In this document: piece after piece, positions 42,908 to 55,500 of the stretch
Layout of the letters: every line of letters starts with the position of its first letter
Position numbering within the stretch: position 1 is the first letter of the stretch
Assembly (NCBI GenBank): GCA_963978895.1
Contig: OZ022247.1
Coordinates: forward strand, 17,968,137 to 18,032,136
Direction: 5' to 3'
Length of the DNA stretch: 64,000 nt
Source of the DNA: Erpobdella octoculata
Lineage: Eukaryota; Annelida; Clitellata; Hirudinida; Erpobdellidae
Program-made: the position numbers and the translations under genes
Notes under the pieces: model-generated
What the model saw: only the letters and a program-made list of their open reading frames with translations
Told to the model about the DNA's origin: nothing
The model's database searches: none

Positions 42908-45900
42908 GAGGCTATATACATATACGAGCGATGCACATACATAATACACTAATTAACATAATAAAAGACAATAAAATAAGCTATTTACACAAATATATGT
43001 AAGATGTGACATCTATATCTTACACTTAACTGTCAGGGAAGAGCCAGTAAAAATTCAGGGAAAGGCCAGTTAAAAGTCAAGAGGGACCCACTTAAGCGCG
43101 GGGGGTCTACTAAAGAGCGAGAGACCCAATAAAGTGTGGTGGCTCACGTGAAAACGGGGGTGGGGAGACACTTAAGTGCGGGAACCCACTTAAGTGCGGG
43201 GAACCCACTTAAGTGCGGGAACCCACTTAAGTGCGGGGAACCCACTTAAGTGCGGTGAACCCACTTAAGTGCGGGGAACCCACTTAAGTGCGGGGAACCC
43301 ACTTAAGTGCGGTGAACCCACTTAAGTGCGGGGAACTCACTTAAGTGCGGTGAACCCACTTAAGTGCGGTGAACCCACTTAAGTGCGGGGAACCCACTTA
43401 AGTGCGGGGAACCCACTTAAGTGCAGGGAACCCACTTAAGTGCGTGTACCACACAAAGGCGGGGAGCCCACTCAAGTGTGGGGGCCATTTTATTGACGGG
43501 AAACCCACTGGAAAGTCTGGGAAGGGCCACTTAAAGGTCAGGAGGGGCCCACTTAAGATTGGGACCCACTTAAATGCGGGAGCCCACTTAAGATGGGGGC
43601 CCACTTAAGTGCAGAGGCTCATGTAAGAGCGGGGCCCACTTGAGTGCGTGGGGCCCACTTCAGTGCCGGGGGCTCCCTTAAATGCGTGGGACCCATTTTA
43701 GTGCCGGGGTCCCCTTAAGTGTGTGGGGCCCACTTTAGTGCCGGGAGCCCACTGAAAAATCCGGAAAGGGCCACTTAAAAACCAGGAAAAAGCCATTTAG
43801 GTGCCGGGGGCCCAGTTTAGTGCTGGGGCTCCCTTAAGTGCGTGGGGCCCACTTCAGTGATTGGGGCCCACTTTTGTGACTGGGGCCCATTTAACTGCGT
43901 GGAGCCCACTTTAGTGCCGGGCACCCACTAAAAAGTCAGAGGGCGATCGCCCCCTGCCCCCCCTAATTGACGTCCCTGCTTGACTGATTTATTGAATGTT
44001 AAATTTTTGGATTTAATTGAACTGTGTTACTGATAAAGTCAGAAAAGAGAATTTTCAAGGTTTTCTTTCAAATAAAAAATAAATAAAAATAAATCTGTTA
44101 AAACATAAGCAAGTAACCTAGAAATAAAAAAAAATTAATAGAAATCTCATTAATAAAGTTTTGGTCCTAAACGGGTTAAAAAACCCAGCATTTGCAAACC
44201 TGATTCAACAAGAATTCGGTCCAAGGGAATAGATCTAACAGCTTCTAAGTTGTCTTCAGTTTTTAGAGAGCTGAAAAACAAAAAAATAATAAATTCAAAT
44301 ATTAAATAGCCTAATGTCTTCAACTAATTTAAATTATTTAAGCTATGTAATAGGGTGAGCAAAATATTGGCTGAAAAGTATTTAAAATTCCAAATACTTT
44401 TGAACAAGTATTAAAAGTACTAAAATATAAAATACCATAAAAAAGTATATTAAGTACTAAAATACAAAATACTTTAGAAAAGTATATTAAGGACTAAAAT
44501 AGAAAATACTCTTGAAAAAGTATATTAAGTACTAAAATACAAAAACAATCTCTTTAAGGATCTTAAAAAACTAAACTTCATATAATATAATTTTATATTT
44601 ATCAAATGCTCATTAATTCAATAAAAAAAAACATTTTGTAAATTAAAAAAAAACCAAGCAAAAGATATGACATCATGCTTGGAAGTTGCTATAAGCTGTG
44701 TAAAAAAAGATAATCCGAAGCAATTGACAAAATTATGTGCCGATTGAATTTTAATGATGAATACATTGGTAGAAATTTGTGCTTACATGCTGTTACTATG
44801 CAAAAATTATGATGTTTGCTCTCCTCTAGCTGCAGCGATTTTGATGCAATTTTAAATTTAAGTGTTTTAAAATCCAGGCAATTAAAAATTCTTCAAAACA
44901 AACCAGCCATTGATCCCTATATAAAATCCCATATCTAAGAATGTCTTTGCTTCTTCCACTGTTCCAGTAAATGAATGAATCTAGTCAATGTTTTAAAAAA
45001 AGGTTAGTAAAATATTAATGTTGACATAAGGGACACTGTAAACACATTTTTAAGTCATAGGTGAACCAGCATTTGAAAATCTTAAAATGTCACTAGCACT
45101 AACAGGTGTATAGAGGTATCTTAGTATCAGTCTTAGTAGTAGTAGTAGAAAATTTATAGGGCGCACTCTTGTGTTGTGAAATCTCAGCACACAAGCAATC
45201 AACAAAAGTTTCATAATGAGAGTCACTAAAATTTCATGGTCATATAAATTTAAAAATGCTTTATACAAACCACTCCCCCATTCATTTTTTCTCTGTTTCT
45301 GTTGACAACATTTACGAGATCTGAAAATGCATTTCGACAGTGAAGAAATGCTGGAAGCCGAAAAGCTTCAAGCAAATCAAATTGAATCTCGAAATACCTG
45401 AAAGATTTAAATAATGTTGTAGATTTGATTTGCTCGAGCCATCTAAGTTTTAAGTTTAAACAATTCCTGACAAGCCATATATAATAGTTTATAGCTCTCT
45501 ACACCAGGTGTTTTAATAGCCGTAAGGAAGAAATACCGAAGTACTCCCTGTTAAGGAAATTTGGTAACAGAGCAGGACTAATGAACTTTGTCTTTTAATG
45601 AGCAATTGCGGAAAAAAACATTGTGGATTGAAGTAGCTTGGGTCTAGAACCAGTTAGAGTTGGCCATAAAAATAAAAAATAAAATGAAAATTAGTATTAC
45701 TTGAGTTGAGTCTCTTTAGGGCAGAATTGTAGTCTGTCATAATCTAAAAAAAACAATTTATAATAAATAATAATATATTTCAGATTTATTTTATTAATTT
45801 AAAAAAAAATAGGAAATGATAACAAAATGAGTTATACAGTTAAACCTCGATAGTAAATAAATACCCTGGTTATTAAATACCCCCGGTTTGTAAATATGTG

Positions 45901-46469
45901 TTTGCTTGGTCCCAGCCAGAATGTGTATACTTAACATGTGTCGAAAACTCGCTTAGTAAATACTCGGATAACGGATAATGAATACGCCTGCTGGATAACT
46001 TGGCTATATCTACGTGTGTTAAACAACCCGGTTAATGAATACGACCAGAATTATTAGAATAATAATCAATGTTTTTTATTTTAATAAGGAATTGGTCACT
46101 TCAGGTAGTGTTAACGATGCCCAAATTTTAGCAACCGTTATTAAAAGTGCCGAGCCTATTGTGGTAGATATTGTTACTTCGAAAGATAGCGACTACGATG
46201 ATCTCGGTGACGTCACTCCTGTCCTAGTCTAATAAAAACTGTATTAACATCACGAAATATTACCTGGTGTATTATAATCATATAAAAAAAGTTTTGGGGA
46301 AAATCGGTTAGTAGATACACTCGGTTAGTAAATACAGATAGTTCGTTCCTTTGGGGGTATTTACTAACGGGGTTTAACTGTATATATAACTTACTAACTT
46401 ACATAGAAGTGGGTCACAGTATTCAATCAAGCCTGCTTACGCGAAGATCTTATATTAAAGTATTGTATG

Positions 46470-46537
<68 letters not shown>

Positions 46538-49500
46538 GCAAACTCGATTGAAAAAAGTGGCACACTTGGCTGAATCGATTTTATTTTTAATTTTTTCCAA
46601 TAGTCTAAATCGGTTTAAAAATAATTTTTTATTATTATTATTATTATAAACCAGGCACGGGCAAGCCCCTCGCCGAACAATATAAACACAAACTGAACGT
46701 GCAAACAAATACAACAAAAAATAAACAGAGCAAAATAAAAATCCTAAGCAAAATCAAATTGCATATCACCAAAAAAATCATCCAAAAGTGATTTGAACAA
46801 AGACAACGATTCAGCAGACACCACCGGCCCAGGGAGCCGATTCCAGTCGTCCACCACTCTGTTACTGAAGTAATACTTCCTGCAATCTTTATGAGCCAAC
46901 CTAGTAGCCAACTTGAACTCATGTCCCCTAGTTCTTTCGTCAGGGCAAAGTGTCAACCCCGGACAGTGGCAATCCATCAACTGACCAGACTTCATTTTAT
47001 ACAGAAGAATTAGGTCTGCTCGCTTTCTTCTATATGTCAGGGAAGGCAATCTGAGTTTCTTCAACCTCTCCGTATAAATGAGACCTTTGCATGACCTGAC
47101 CATTCTGGTAAACCTTCGCTGAACCCTTTCGAGTTCTTCAATCAGACCACGCCCGTGAGGACTCCAAATCTGAACTCCGTACTCCAATTGAGATCTAATC
47201 AGAGATTTGTACAATGTTACAAAAGCATCATCAAGCAGATATTTTAAAGTTCTTCCAACTATACCCAACAAGGAATTGGCCTTTTTGATTCTAGAGAACA
47301 CATGGTCTCTGAATTTCAATTTTGAATCCAGTATGATTCCTAGATCAGTAACCGAGCTAACTTCAGGAACCACAACAGACAAACCTGATGTATCTTGCAT
47401 ATAGTAATCCGCTGCAAAACGATTACCTCCAACCTTTAAAACACAACATTTAGATGGATTCACTGTCATTTGCCATCTTGTGAACCACTGCTGCAATTTA
47501 TAAATGTCGGACTGCAGTTCCCGAGTGTCTTTGAAGTCCGCGATCGGTCTAAACAACTTGGCGTCGTCCGCGAAAAGGTAGATGTTTTCGCTAACACCAC
47601 AAATATCATTGATATAGATCACAAATAACAATGGACCTAACACGCTTCCCTGAGGAACACCACTCAACACGGGAAAGGAATCAGAGAGTCCTCCCCTCAA
47701 CTGAACTCTGAATGATCTCTCCGTCAAGTAACTTCTGATCCATTCTATCAATATTGGATGAACTCCATACTCTTTCATCTTAAACAAGAGTCTCTTGTGT
47801 GGAATTCTGTCAAAAGCTTTTTCTAAGTCGGTGTAGATTGTATGCACCTCCAACCCAGAGTCAACCGAGAGAGTAGCTTCGTCCAGGAACTTCAGCAACT
47901 GCAGGACCGTAGAGCGTGAAGGAAGAAATCCAAACTGTCTATGAGTGAAGATATCATATTGCAAAAAGTAGCTCATAATGTGGTCTTTAATTATTGACTC
48001 GAGAATTATGAAACACAAACTCCATAATCTTATAGGCTTATAGATCTATTTCGGCAAATTTTGCCATCTTCAGAGCCGTTTAACTTTTTAAAAATAAAAT
48101 GCAGTGACTAAATGGTAAAAGGTACAACTAATTAAAAGGAATTAAAATACAATTTAAATAAAATTTAAATTCATTAAGTACAAATGTAACAACATAAAAA
48201 ATATTTAAATTAAAATAATTATAATAATAACAGTAATAACTAAATAATTAAGATCAGTTAGCAAAGCCTTTAACAACGGAATTACAGTCAACTTCAAGGA
48301 CGTGACTGGAAGAAGAATCACATACATTATCTATAACCTTTGAAACACAAACGTCTGGTACAAAACATTCATTCAACGAAGAAATACCTGAAGAAACATT
48401 GGCACTATTAACATGCATATTTTTAACAGAAGTTGTAGATGAGTTAAAAAATTTATTATTATTATTATTATTAGTTTTATTACTATTTAGAGAACCAAAA
48501 AGTTTCGACTTAAAATAATTTCGAAGTTAGAATATTTTCAATAGAGGCATTTACTTGGATTTTCTCAGATACAAAGATAAGTGTTATTTTTATTCGTACC
48601 ATAAATGTAACGATTCTTGTTAAGAATAAAACTAACTTTGCTTAAACGCGATTTTGTAAAAGGCGTGTGGGCGATAAGCTTTTGTATTATCAGTCAATCT
48701 GATTTTTCCCACAAATTAAACTAGTGTATGTTACTTACTATTAAAGTTGTTAATTATGCCTCCTAAAGTTAAAAAAAATTTACTTAGAAAACCGTCTTAA
48801 GATCTTGGTAGAAATTAAAGATTTACAACCAACAAATAACGAGTTTAGAGAAACTGCTCCCGAATTAAGAGAGATGAAGCACATTAAAAAAAAAAAGGGA
48901 ACATGGCATTGGCAATAGAAAAGCAGGGTATTGAAATTAAAGAATTAATTATGAAGATAGATAATCTTACGAGCAGCACAACGAAACGTTTTGATGAAAA
49001 CTTAAAAAACCATGAAAGAGTGGTCTAGTTTGTTTAAAGAGAAGGTTTGGTTTCAGGTAGATCGACACAGAAATCTGTTATAGAGTCCTGGGCAGGGGTT
49101 TTGGGTGAAATGGTCAAACAAAGAGGTGCAACTAGTTTGCAAAGCTAATGAGAAACTAATAATACCATTTTTTTCAAATTCTATTTACTCAATATTAAAC
49201 TGTTACTGTTATAAGTTCGGATTTTATATTAAATTGCGAAAGTTGCGTTTCTTCTCAATTATGCGAAAGTTGCCTGTTGTACGGTCGCAATGGTTCTTGA
49301 GCTGTGTACAACATGTCTACACTTACTTGACAAACCTATTCTAAAGTTTTTTAAACTGTTATAAAGTTTGTATTTTATATTAAGTTGTGAAAGTTGCGTT
49401 TATTCTCAATTCTGCGAAAGTTGCCTGTTGTTATATTGCCTGTTGCTATAGTTCTGGAGCTGTTTACAACATGTCTACACTTACTCGACAAACCTATTCG

Positions 49501-52500
49501 CGACATGATCTTCTCTCGTTCAATTTTCAAAGCAATTGTTACCTGAGGGGAGAGTTTCTCCTTGCTTTTCGAAGAATGCATTTACTGTGCTACAATGTAC
49601 AACGTTACCATTACAGGGGACGAAGGGCTGGTCGTAGTTCTTGCTCTTTCACTCCGGGACATCTGACTCTTTCCTCTAAAGACACTCTTGCATTACCAGC
49701 CTCATCTTCATCTTCATCTACTCCTGTTTCTCGTTTGGCACCCAGGTGCTGCGTAGGAAGCTGGAATGCGCGTTCTCTTGGAAATAAATCAGCATTCCTG
49801 TGTGAACTACTATCAAAAAGCTCCATCGGTATAATGTGTATTGTAGAATCTCACCACGAATCGACTTCTTCACCATCCATCATTGCTTCTATTCCAGAAG
49901 GTTTTGGAGTGCTGGGTTGCCCTCGTCCACCACCTCTCGACACCATATCTACCGGCTCACGCCTCCACCAAAGGGGTGGTGTTTGCTTATACTTCAAGAG
50001 AAACTTCAGATCTATTGGCAAGAAGTTTGGGAATTTTCTATCGTTCAAACTGCTTTCGGCTTATTTTACTTTTAAAGCCACCCACATGCTTATTACAGTC
50101 ATCTATCAACCATTGAAAAGCTCCTTTTCCCTGGAGTTCTCGGAGCTGCTTGCGTCGGTAGCACATTACTTCTGCGACATACTCATACTTGGCGATCTTA
50201 ACATTCATCTTGACTGCGACCTTCCTGAGACTCGGAAATTCCAAAGTCTCCTGATTTGATCCAACTTGTCTCCGGCTCAACTCACCTTCTCGGTCATACT
50301 CTTGATGTTATTATTACTCACTCCTCAACCTCAGTTAAAGACATAGTGATAAACACACCATCTTTCTCAGACCATTGGTTTATTACTCTCTCGGTCTCCC
50401 ATAAGTTACCTATTTTTACGATAGAGAAAATGCATCGTTGTTCTTTCGGGACATTTAATCTCTCTGCTTTCAGATCTGATCTTGAGACCTCTACCCTTTA
50501 CGGAGCGTTAACCCCTGATTCAGTTTTGACCACCGAATAGCTGTTTGATCTATATAATACTAACCTGTCTCAACTTCTCGATCGACATGCCCCCATGAGA
50601 CAAATAACATTGCGGAGGGTTCCAAGCTGTCCTTGGTATGATGACGACTGCTATCAATCAAAAAGACTCACTTGTTGTTTGGAGCGTCATTTTATGCACT
50701 CTGGGACTATATCTGATGGTCTGGTCTGGCGAGAACAATGTCGGTCTCAGCGACGACTCTTCCAGAAAAAGCGATCCGGTTTCTTATGTTCCAGAATTAA
50801 AGAAGCTGCTAGGGATGGTCGTGCAACCTGGGAACTACTGAACTTGCTCCTAAATCCATCATCAGTACATCCTGACTCAACCCTGTCGCCTGACATTCTT
50901 CTGAACTATTTCTCTGCAAAGATTGAAGATATTCGCCGCATAACTTGTGGAGCCCCACCCCCATAATTTCTTTCACCTCCATGCCATGTTTTGGGTTTGC
51001 CTGCTTCTGAGGAGGTTTCACCCGCGATTATCAAACGCCGCCTTAGCCAGATGTCTGGTGATGATTGTGAGCTTGACTCCATTCCTACATGGATTATTAA
51101 GAGGCTTTACGATGTGTTTGCACATCCTAGCCCTTCTTGTAAACTCCTTTATTCAATCACCTTCTCTACCAACATTCCAAAAGCGAGCGGTTATTCGTCC
51201 AAGGCCAAAATAATCTAATCTGAACCCTTCAGATCCTAAGAGCTATCGTCCAATTTCAAATCTTTCTTTTCTCTCTAAGCTCATTGAACACGTCGTGTAC
51301 CGACAGCTTTTGATTTATGCTGAGTCAAACGGATTGCTTCCATCAACACAGTCTGGTTTTCGCCGTTTCCATTCTACTGAAACAGCGGTCCTAAAGATCT
51401 ACAACTATCTGTGCCCTGAAAAAAAAGAAAATTCAAATCAAATACAGCGAGCATTCATCGCGATTGCAAGTGACAGTAAATAACAGTAAGTTCCAAGGTC
51501 AGACCCAAGGGAATTATTTCCCACTATAAGGGACTACCTACGTATGATTGTGTAATAAGTGAAATTTATAAGCGTCTGCGTCCCGTTATTTTTTTTGGAA
51601 CGATACGATACGATTTCTGAAATTTGTCTCGAATTAAACGATACGATACGAGACGCCTCGAACAATAACGATACGATACGATATCGGGATCTCGACTGAA
51701 GTGGAAATTTTGTCTCGAATAAAACGAGATAACATAGAATGATGAACTATACGCGACAGACAATATTAATAACTACATTAAAGGAATTCATTGAAAAAAA
51801 ATATATAAATATTAAAAAATTTCAAAATTTATACAAATTTAATTTTTTTTTACAACTTGAAATAAGTTTCATTTGTTTAGTTTCGGTACATCTATTTGTC
51901 TAAATTTAGACTCTAAATAAAAAGCTACCGCCGATAATAAGTATTTATTTAGTTCGCATTATGCGGTAGTTTATCAATTTAATTAAATGATTTTACTTGC
52001 CGATGAAAAGAAAAATTAAAATTATTTTTTCAAGTAATTGAAAAGTAGAAAACCTTCTAGCACACCAAAAGAACGACAGTTTTAGGCAATTCAATAGTGA
52101 AAGTGGAAAAACCAATGGAGATAGAAATAGATTGCAGATTACTGAGATTAGTGAGATTACTAAGATTACTAGATTACGTGAGATTGACTCCTCTGCTGAT
52201 TTTGAGATGTCCTCGCATGCCTGTGGTGTTACCATCGTTCGTTAAATTGATACTGTTTCCTGCAGTCTTTGCATCTGGCAAGATTTACTTCTACATCCTT
52301 GTCATTGACTTTCTGAGTGACCGTCTCTTCCTAAAAGTACTCCCAGATTTGACCCCGGTGACGCGGCATGATGACAAACACGAGAAAGTGCCTCTATGCA
52401 AGAATTAGGAAGTGAAAAAAAACCCAGCGTGTTTATTTATAGGCGATGGCAAATCCGGTTAGCAATAGCAAGAAAGAAGCTGAGAAAGTTTCGAATTCCA

Positions 52501-55500
52501 GCTGCAGACGACGTGCACTGTCGTGCACAGTACAGGTGGCACACACATACTCACACACAACCAAGAATATAATCGAGATTATAAAGATATATCTTAGATG
52601 AGCTACTATTAAGGTCAATTACGGATATCGAAACACTAAAATAATCATTCCAATTCTATGTAACAAATTTGAAAAAATAAGTTTATGAAACAGACTAAAC
52701 CAAAACATAAACATAGAATGATCATTACTATTACATTACTCATTATTCTCATTAATAATAATAATAGTCATCGATGTCAGCGAGTATGATTGCCTTGTAG
52801 TATCAGTAGTATGCAGAGGTCGACTTAGCAGCCTAAGAGGAGCGTGGCTTTTTTGCTGCCGGTTCCCAGACTAAAAATAGTAAATAATGGGGCTACAAGC
52901 TGTCAGGAAAACCTAATTTAAAGTGGGGATGATAATAGTTATAAACTTCTGTCAATAGGTAGATTAATTAATCAATGTTGATGAATCAATTGCAAATATT
53001 CACAGTTGTGACAATCGTTAATTAAATATGTATGACTTTCGTTATTTATTGGAAAATATTTTTTTTAAATCTCGGTATTTCTTTCAGGACTTTATACAAG
53101 AACCAAATTTAAGTCTCGCTATTTTATTTCGATACGAGACTTCTTCCGCAGGCTGTATCGTTTCAATGGCAATACGGGATCTCCCGTATCGTTTTGAAAT
53201 CTCGATTGAATTCGAGATAACGATATCGGGACGCAGATGCTTAGAAATTTATATGATGTTTTGAACTTAGACAAGGACGATGAAGATTTAACGTGACATG
53301 GTATTTTAGAGTAAACACGGGGTCCAAGACATTTCAAGGACAGCAGTTTAAAATTAGTTCGGGCTTTTTCAAAACGAAATGGCGAAGAGAGTAATCGTGA
53401 ATGTCAGATGATTGTACCATGTAATTTAAAAACGAGGTGGTAACAAACCATTATCAAGTCTATACATAAAGGTGGCGACCTGAAAGAGATTAAGTTGAAA
53501 AACATTTAAAATATTGTTTTCAGTAAATAACAATTGAGTATGAAACATTGGATGCAAGTGTAGGAGAGTACGTATAGAACGCTTTTGAAGCATAAATAAT
53601 GGTTTCAATCGTGAAGAATAAGTAGATGCCCACACTATATTACGATAAGATAGATATTGAAATATAAAAGAATAATAGAGCATGAGGGCGATTTTAGAAT
53701 CAATAAAGTTACTGACGCGTGATAAAATTCCGATGTTTCTTGCTATTTTGCGTTTAATATAAGTTATATGATCAGACCAGTTGAGGCATTCATCAATCCA
53801 TACACCCAAAAATTTACTACATGCAACACGGTTTATAATGAGGCTCTTCATACGAATGTGAACATCACAATTGACGTTATGTGTTGGGTTATGAAACATG
53901 AAGTAATTGGATTTATTTACGTTTAATGAGAGTTTATTAGCGGAAAACCATTCATAGATCGTGTCCAGACCAATATTTACATTCGTAAACAAAGAAGTGA
54001 TGTCATCACATGAACTAAACAAATTAGTGTTATCAGCAAATAGGTAGTATTCGAATGTGTTTGTAACAGAGCATAAATCGTTAATATATATGAGAAATAA
54101 GAGCGGTCCCAAAAAAGAGCCCTGTGGCACACAGCAAGAAATCTGTTTAAAGGATGACGAGGCACCACCAAAGTAGACTTGTTGCTTCTGGTTTTCCAAA
54201 TAACTTTCAAACTATCTGAGGGCAATACCACAGATACCATAATATTCCATTTGTTAAATTAGTATCTGATGGTTTACCGAGTCGAAGGCCTTGGCCAAAT
54301 CAAAAAATATTCCGATAGCATATTTCTTTTTGTCAATAACTTCCGTAATTTCAGTATGGAGGTAAACCAGAGGCATACAGGTTGAGTAATCCTTCTAAAA
54401 CCATACTGATTACTTGAGATGAAAGAAAATTTAGACAGATAACTATATAGCCTGTTATAAATAACTTTCTCAAAGAATTTTGAGAAATAGTTTAAAACAG
54501 AGATTGGCTGATAGTTGCTTATAAGATTTGTTTCACCAGATTTTGTAAACTAATAAATTTTAGTTTAATTGAATTTAAGTAATTATAATATGATGGTTAA
54601 TCAAAAAAACTAACCCAATCCAAATTCTCCCACAGCAACAACCTTATTTTTATTGTTTTCAATGGAGCTATGCAGATTTTGCAAATATGTTTCAGCACCG
54701 TGTTTCTCAAAATCACTACATCGTGTTGGATGACATCCTACTGTTGTATAAAGTCTGTCTGTAAAAAAACACCATCTATTTAATCAAAATCATAAGGGAA
54801 AATAATTACGTTTCTCTATCTTAACTGCAGTCAAAACTTAGCAAGATGGCCAGACTTGTTAAAGTGGACTCTGCATTTCTTTGAAAAAGGAAGTATGACC
54901 ATTACTCTATGGATCATGGACTTTTTATTTCAAAAAATAAAACTTTTATCAACTGCAGTTGCTAACCACTAGTTATAAATACATTCACAGTAGTTATGAT
55001 TTGTTTCTAATATATTATTGTACTGTATATTAGGTGTTTTAAGGGTTTCCAGATGTTTTGCCCCCTGGACGTTTTGCACCCTCGAATACTAATTTTCCCT
55101 ACAGTTGGGCATAGGTTTACTTGCAGGGTGACATAATCCGCTTTGTTGAAGAGTAGCGGAACTAGTTAGTACAAATCCAACTTACTACGCCTGGCACAGC
55201 TGTTTAAGCTCGTGTGCCATCCTACAAGCAATTGTTTATAATTACTATGCAACTCTTAGCAGCAATGAAATATACATCAACTTATTTAGATATTATTCAC
55301 CCTCAACATCGTTGTTCGTCCTGACGGCCTCCATGTAAATTGACCAGGCCAACGGTGGCCAGACCTGACTGTTGATCCATGTTGCATTCGCAAGCAGCTG
55401 CATATTGTCTCATCGTGACCTTTTTTGAACAAACAACCTAAGCATAAGCAGCTGCCATAATAAAGCAACTCAAAGTTGCTCTTAAAATAAAAGCAGAGTA

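Noticed and set aside
43398..43608. ORFs on both strands
   Set aside because: Lie in the GC-rich 19-bp minisatellite.
52097..52408. 103-residue plus-strand ORF
   Set aside because: Antisense to the decayed BED finger of the hAT element.
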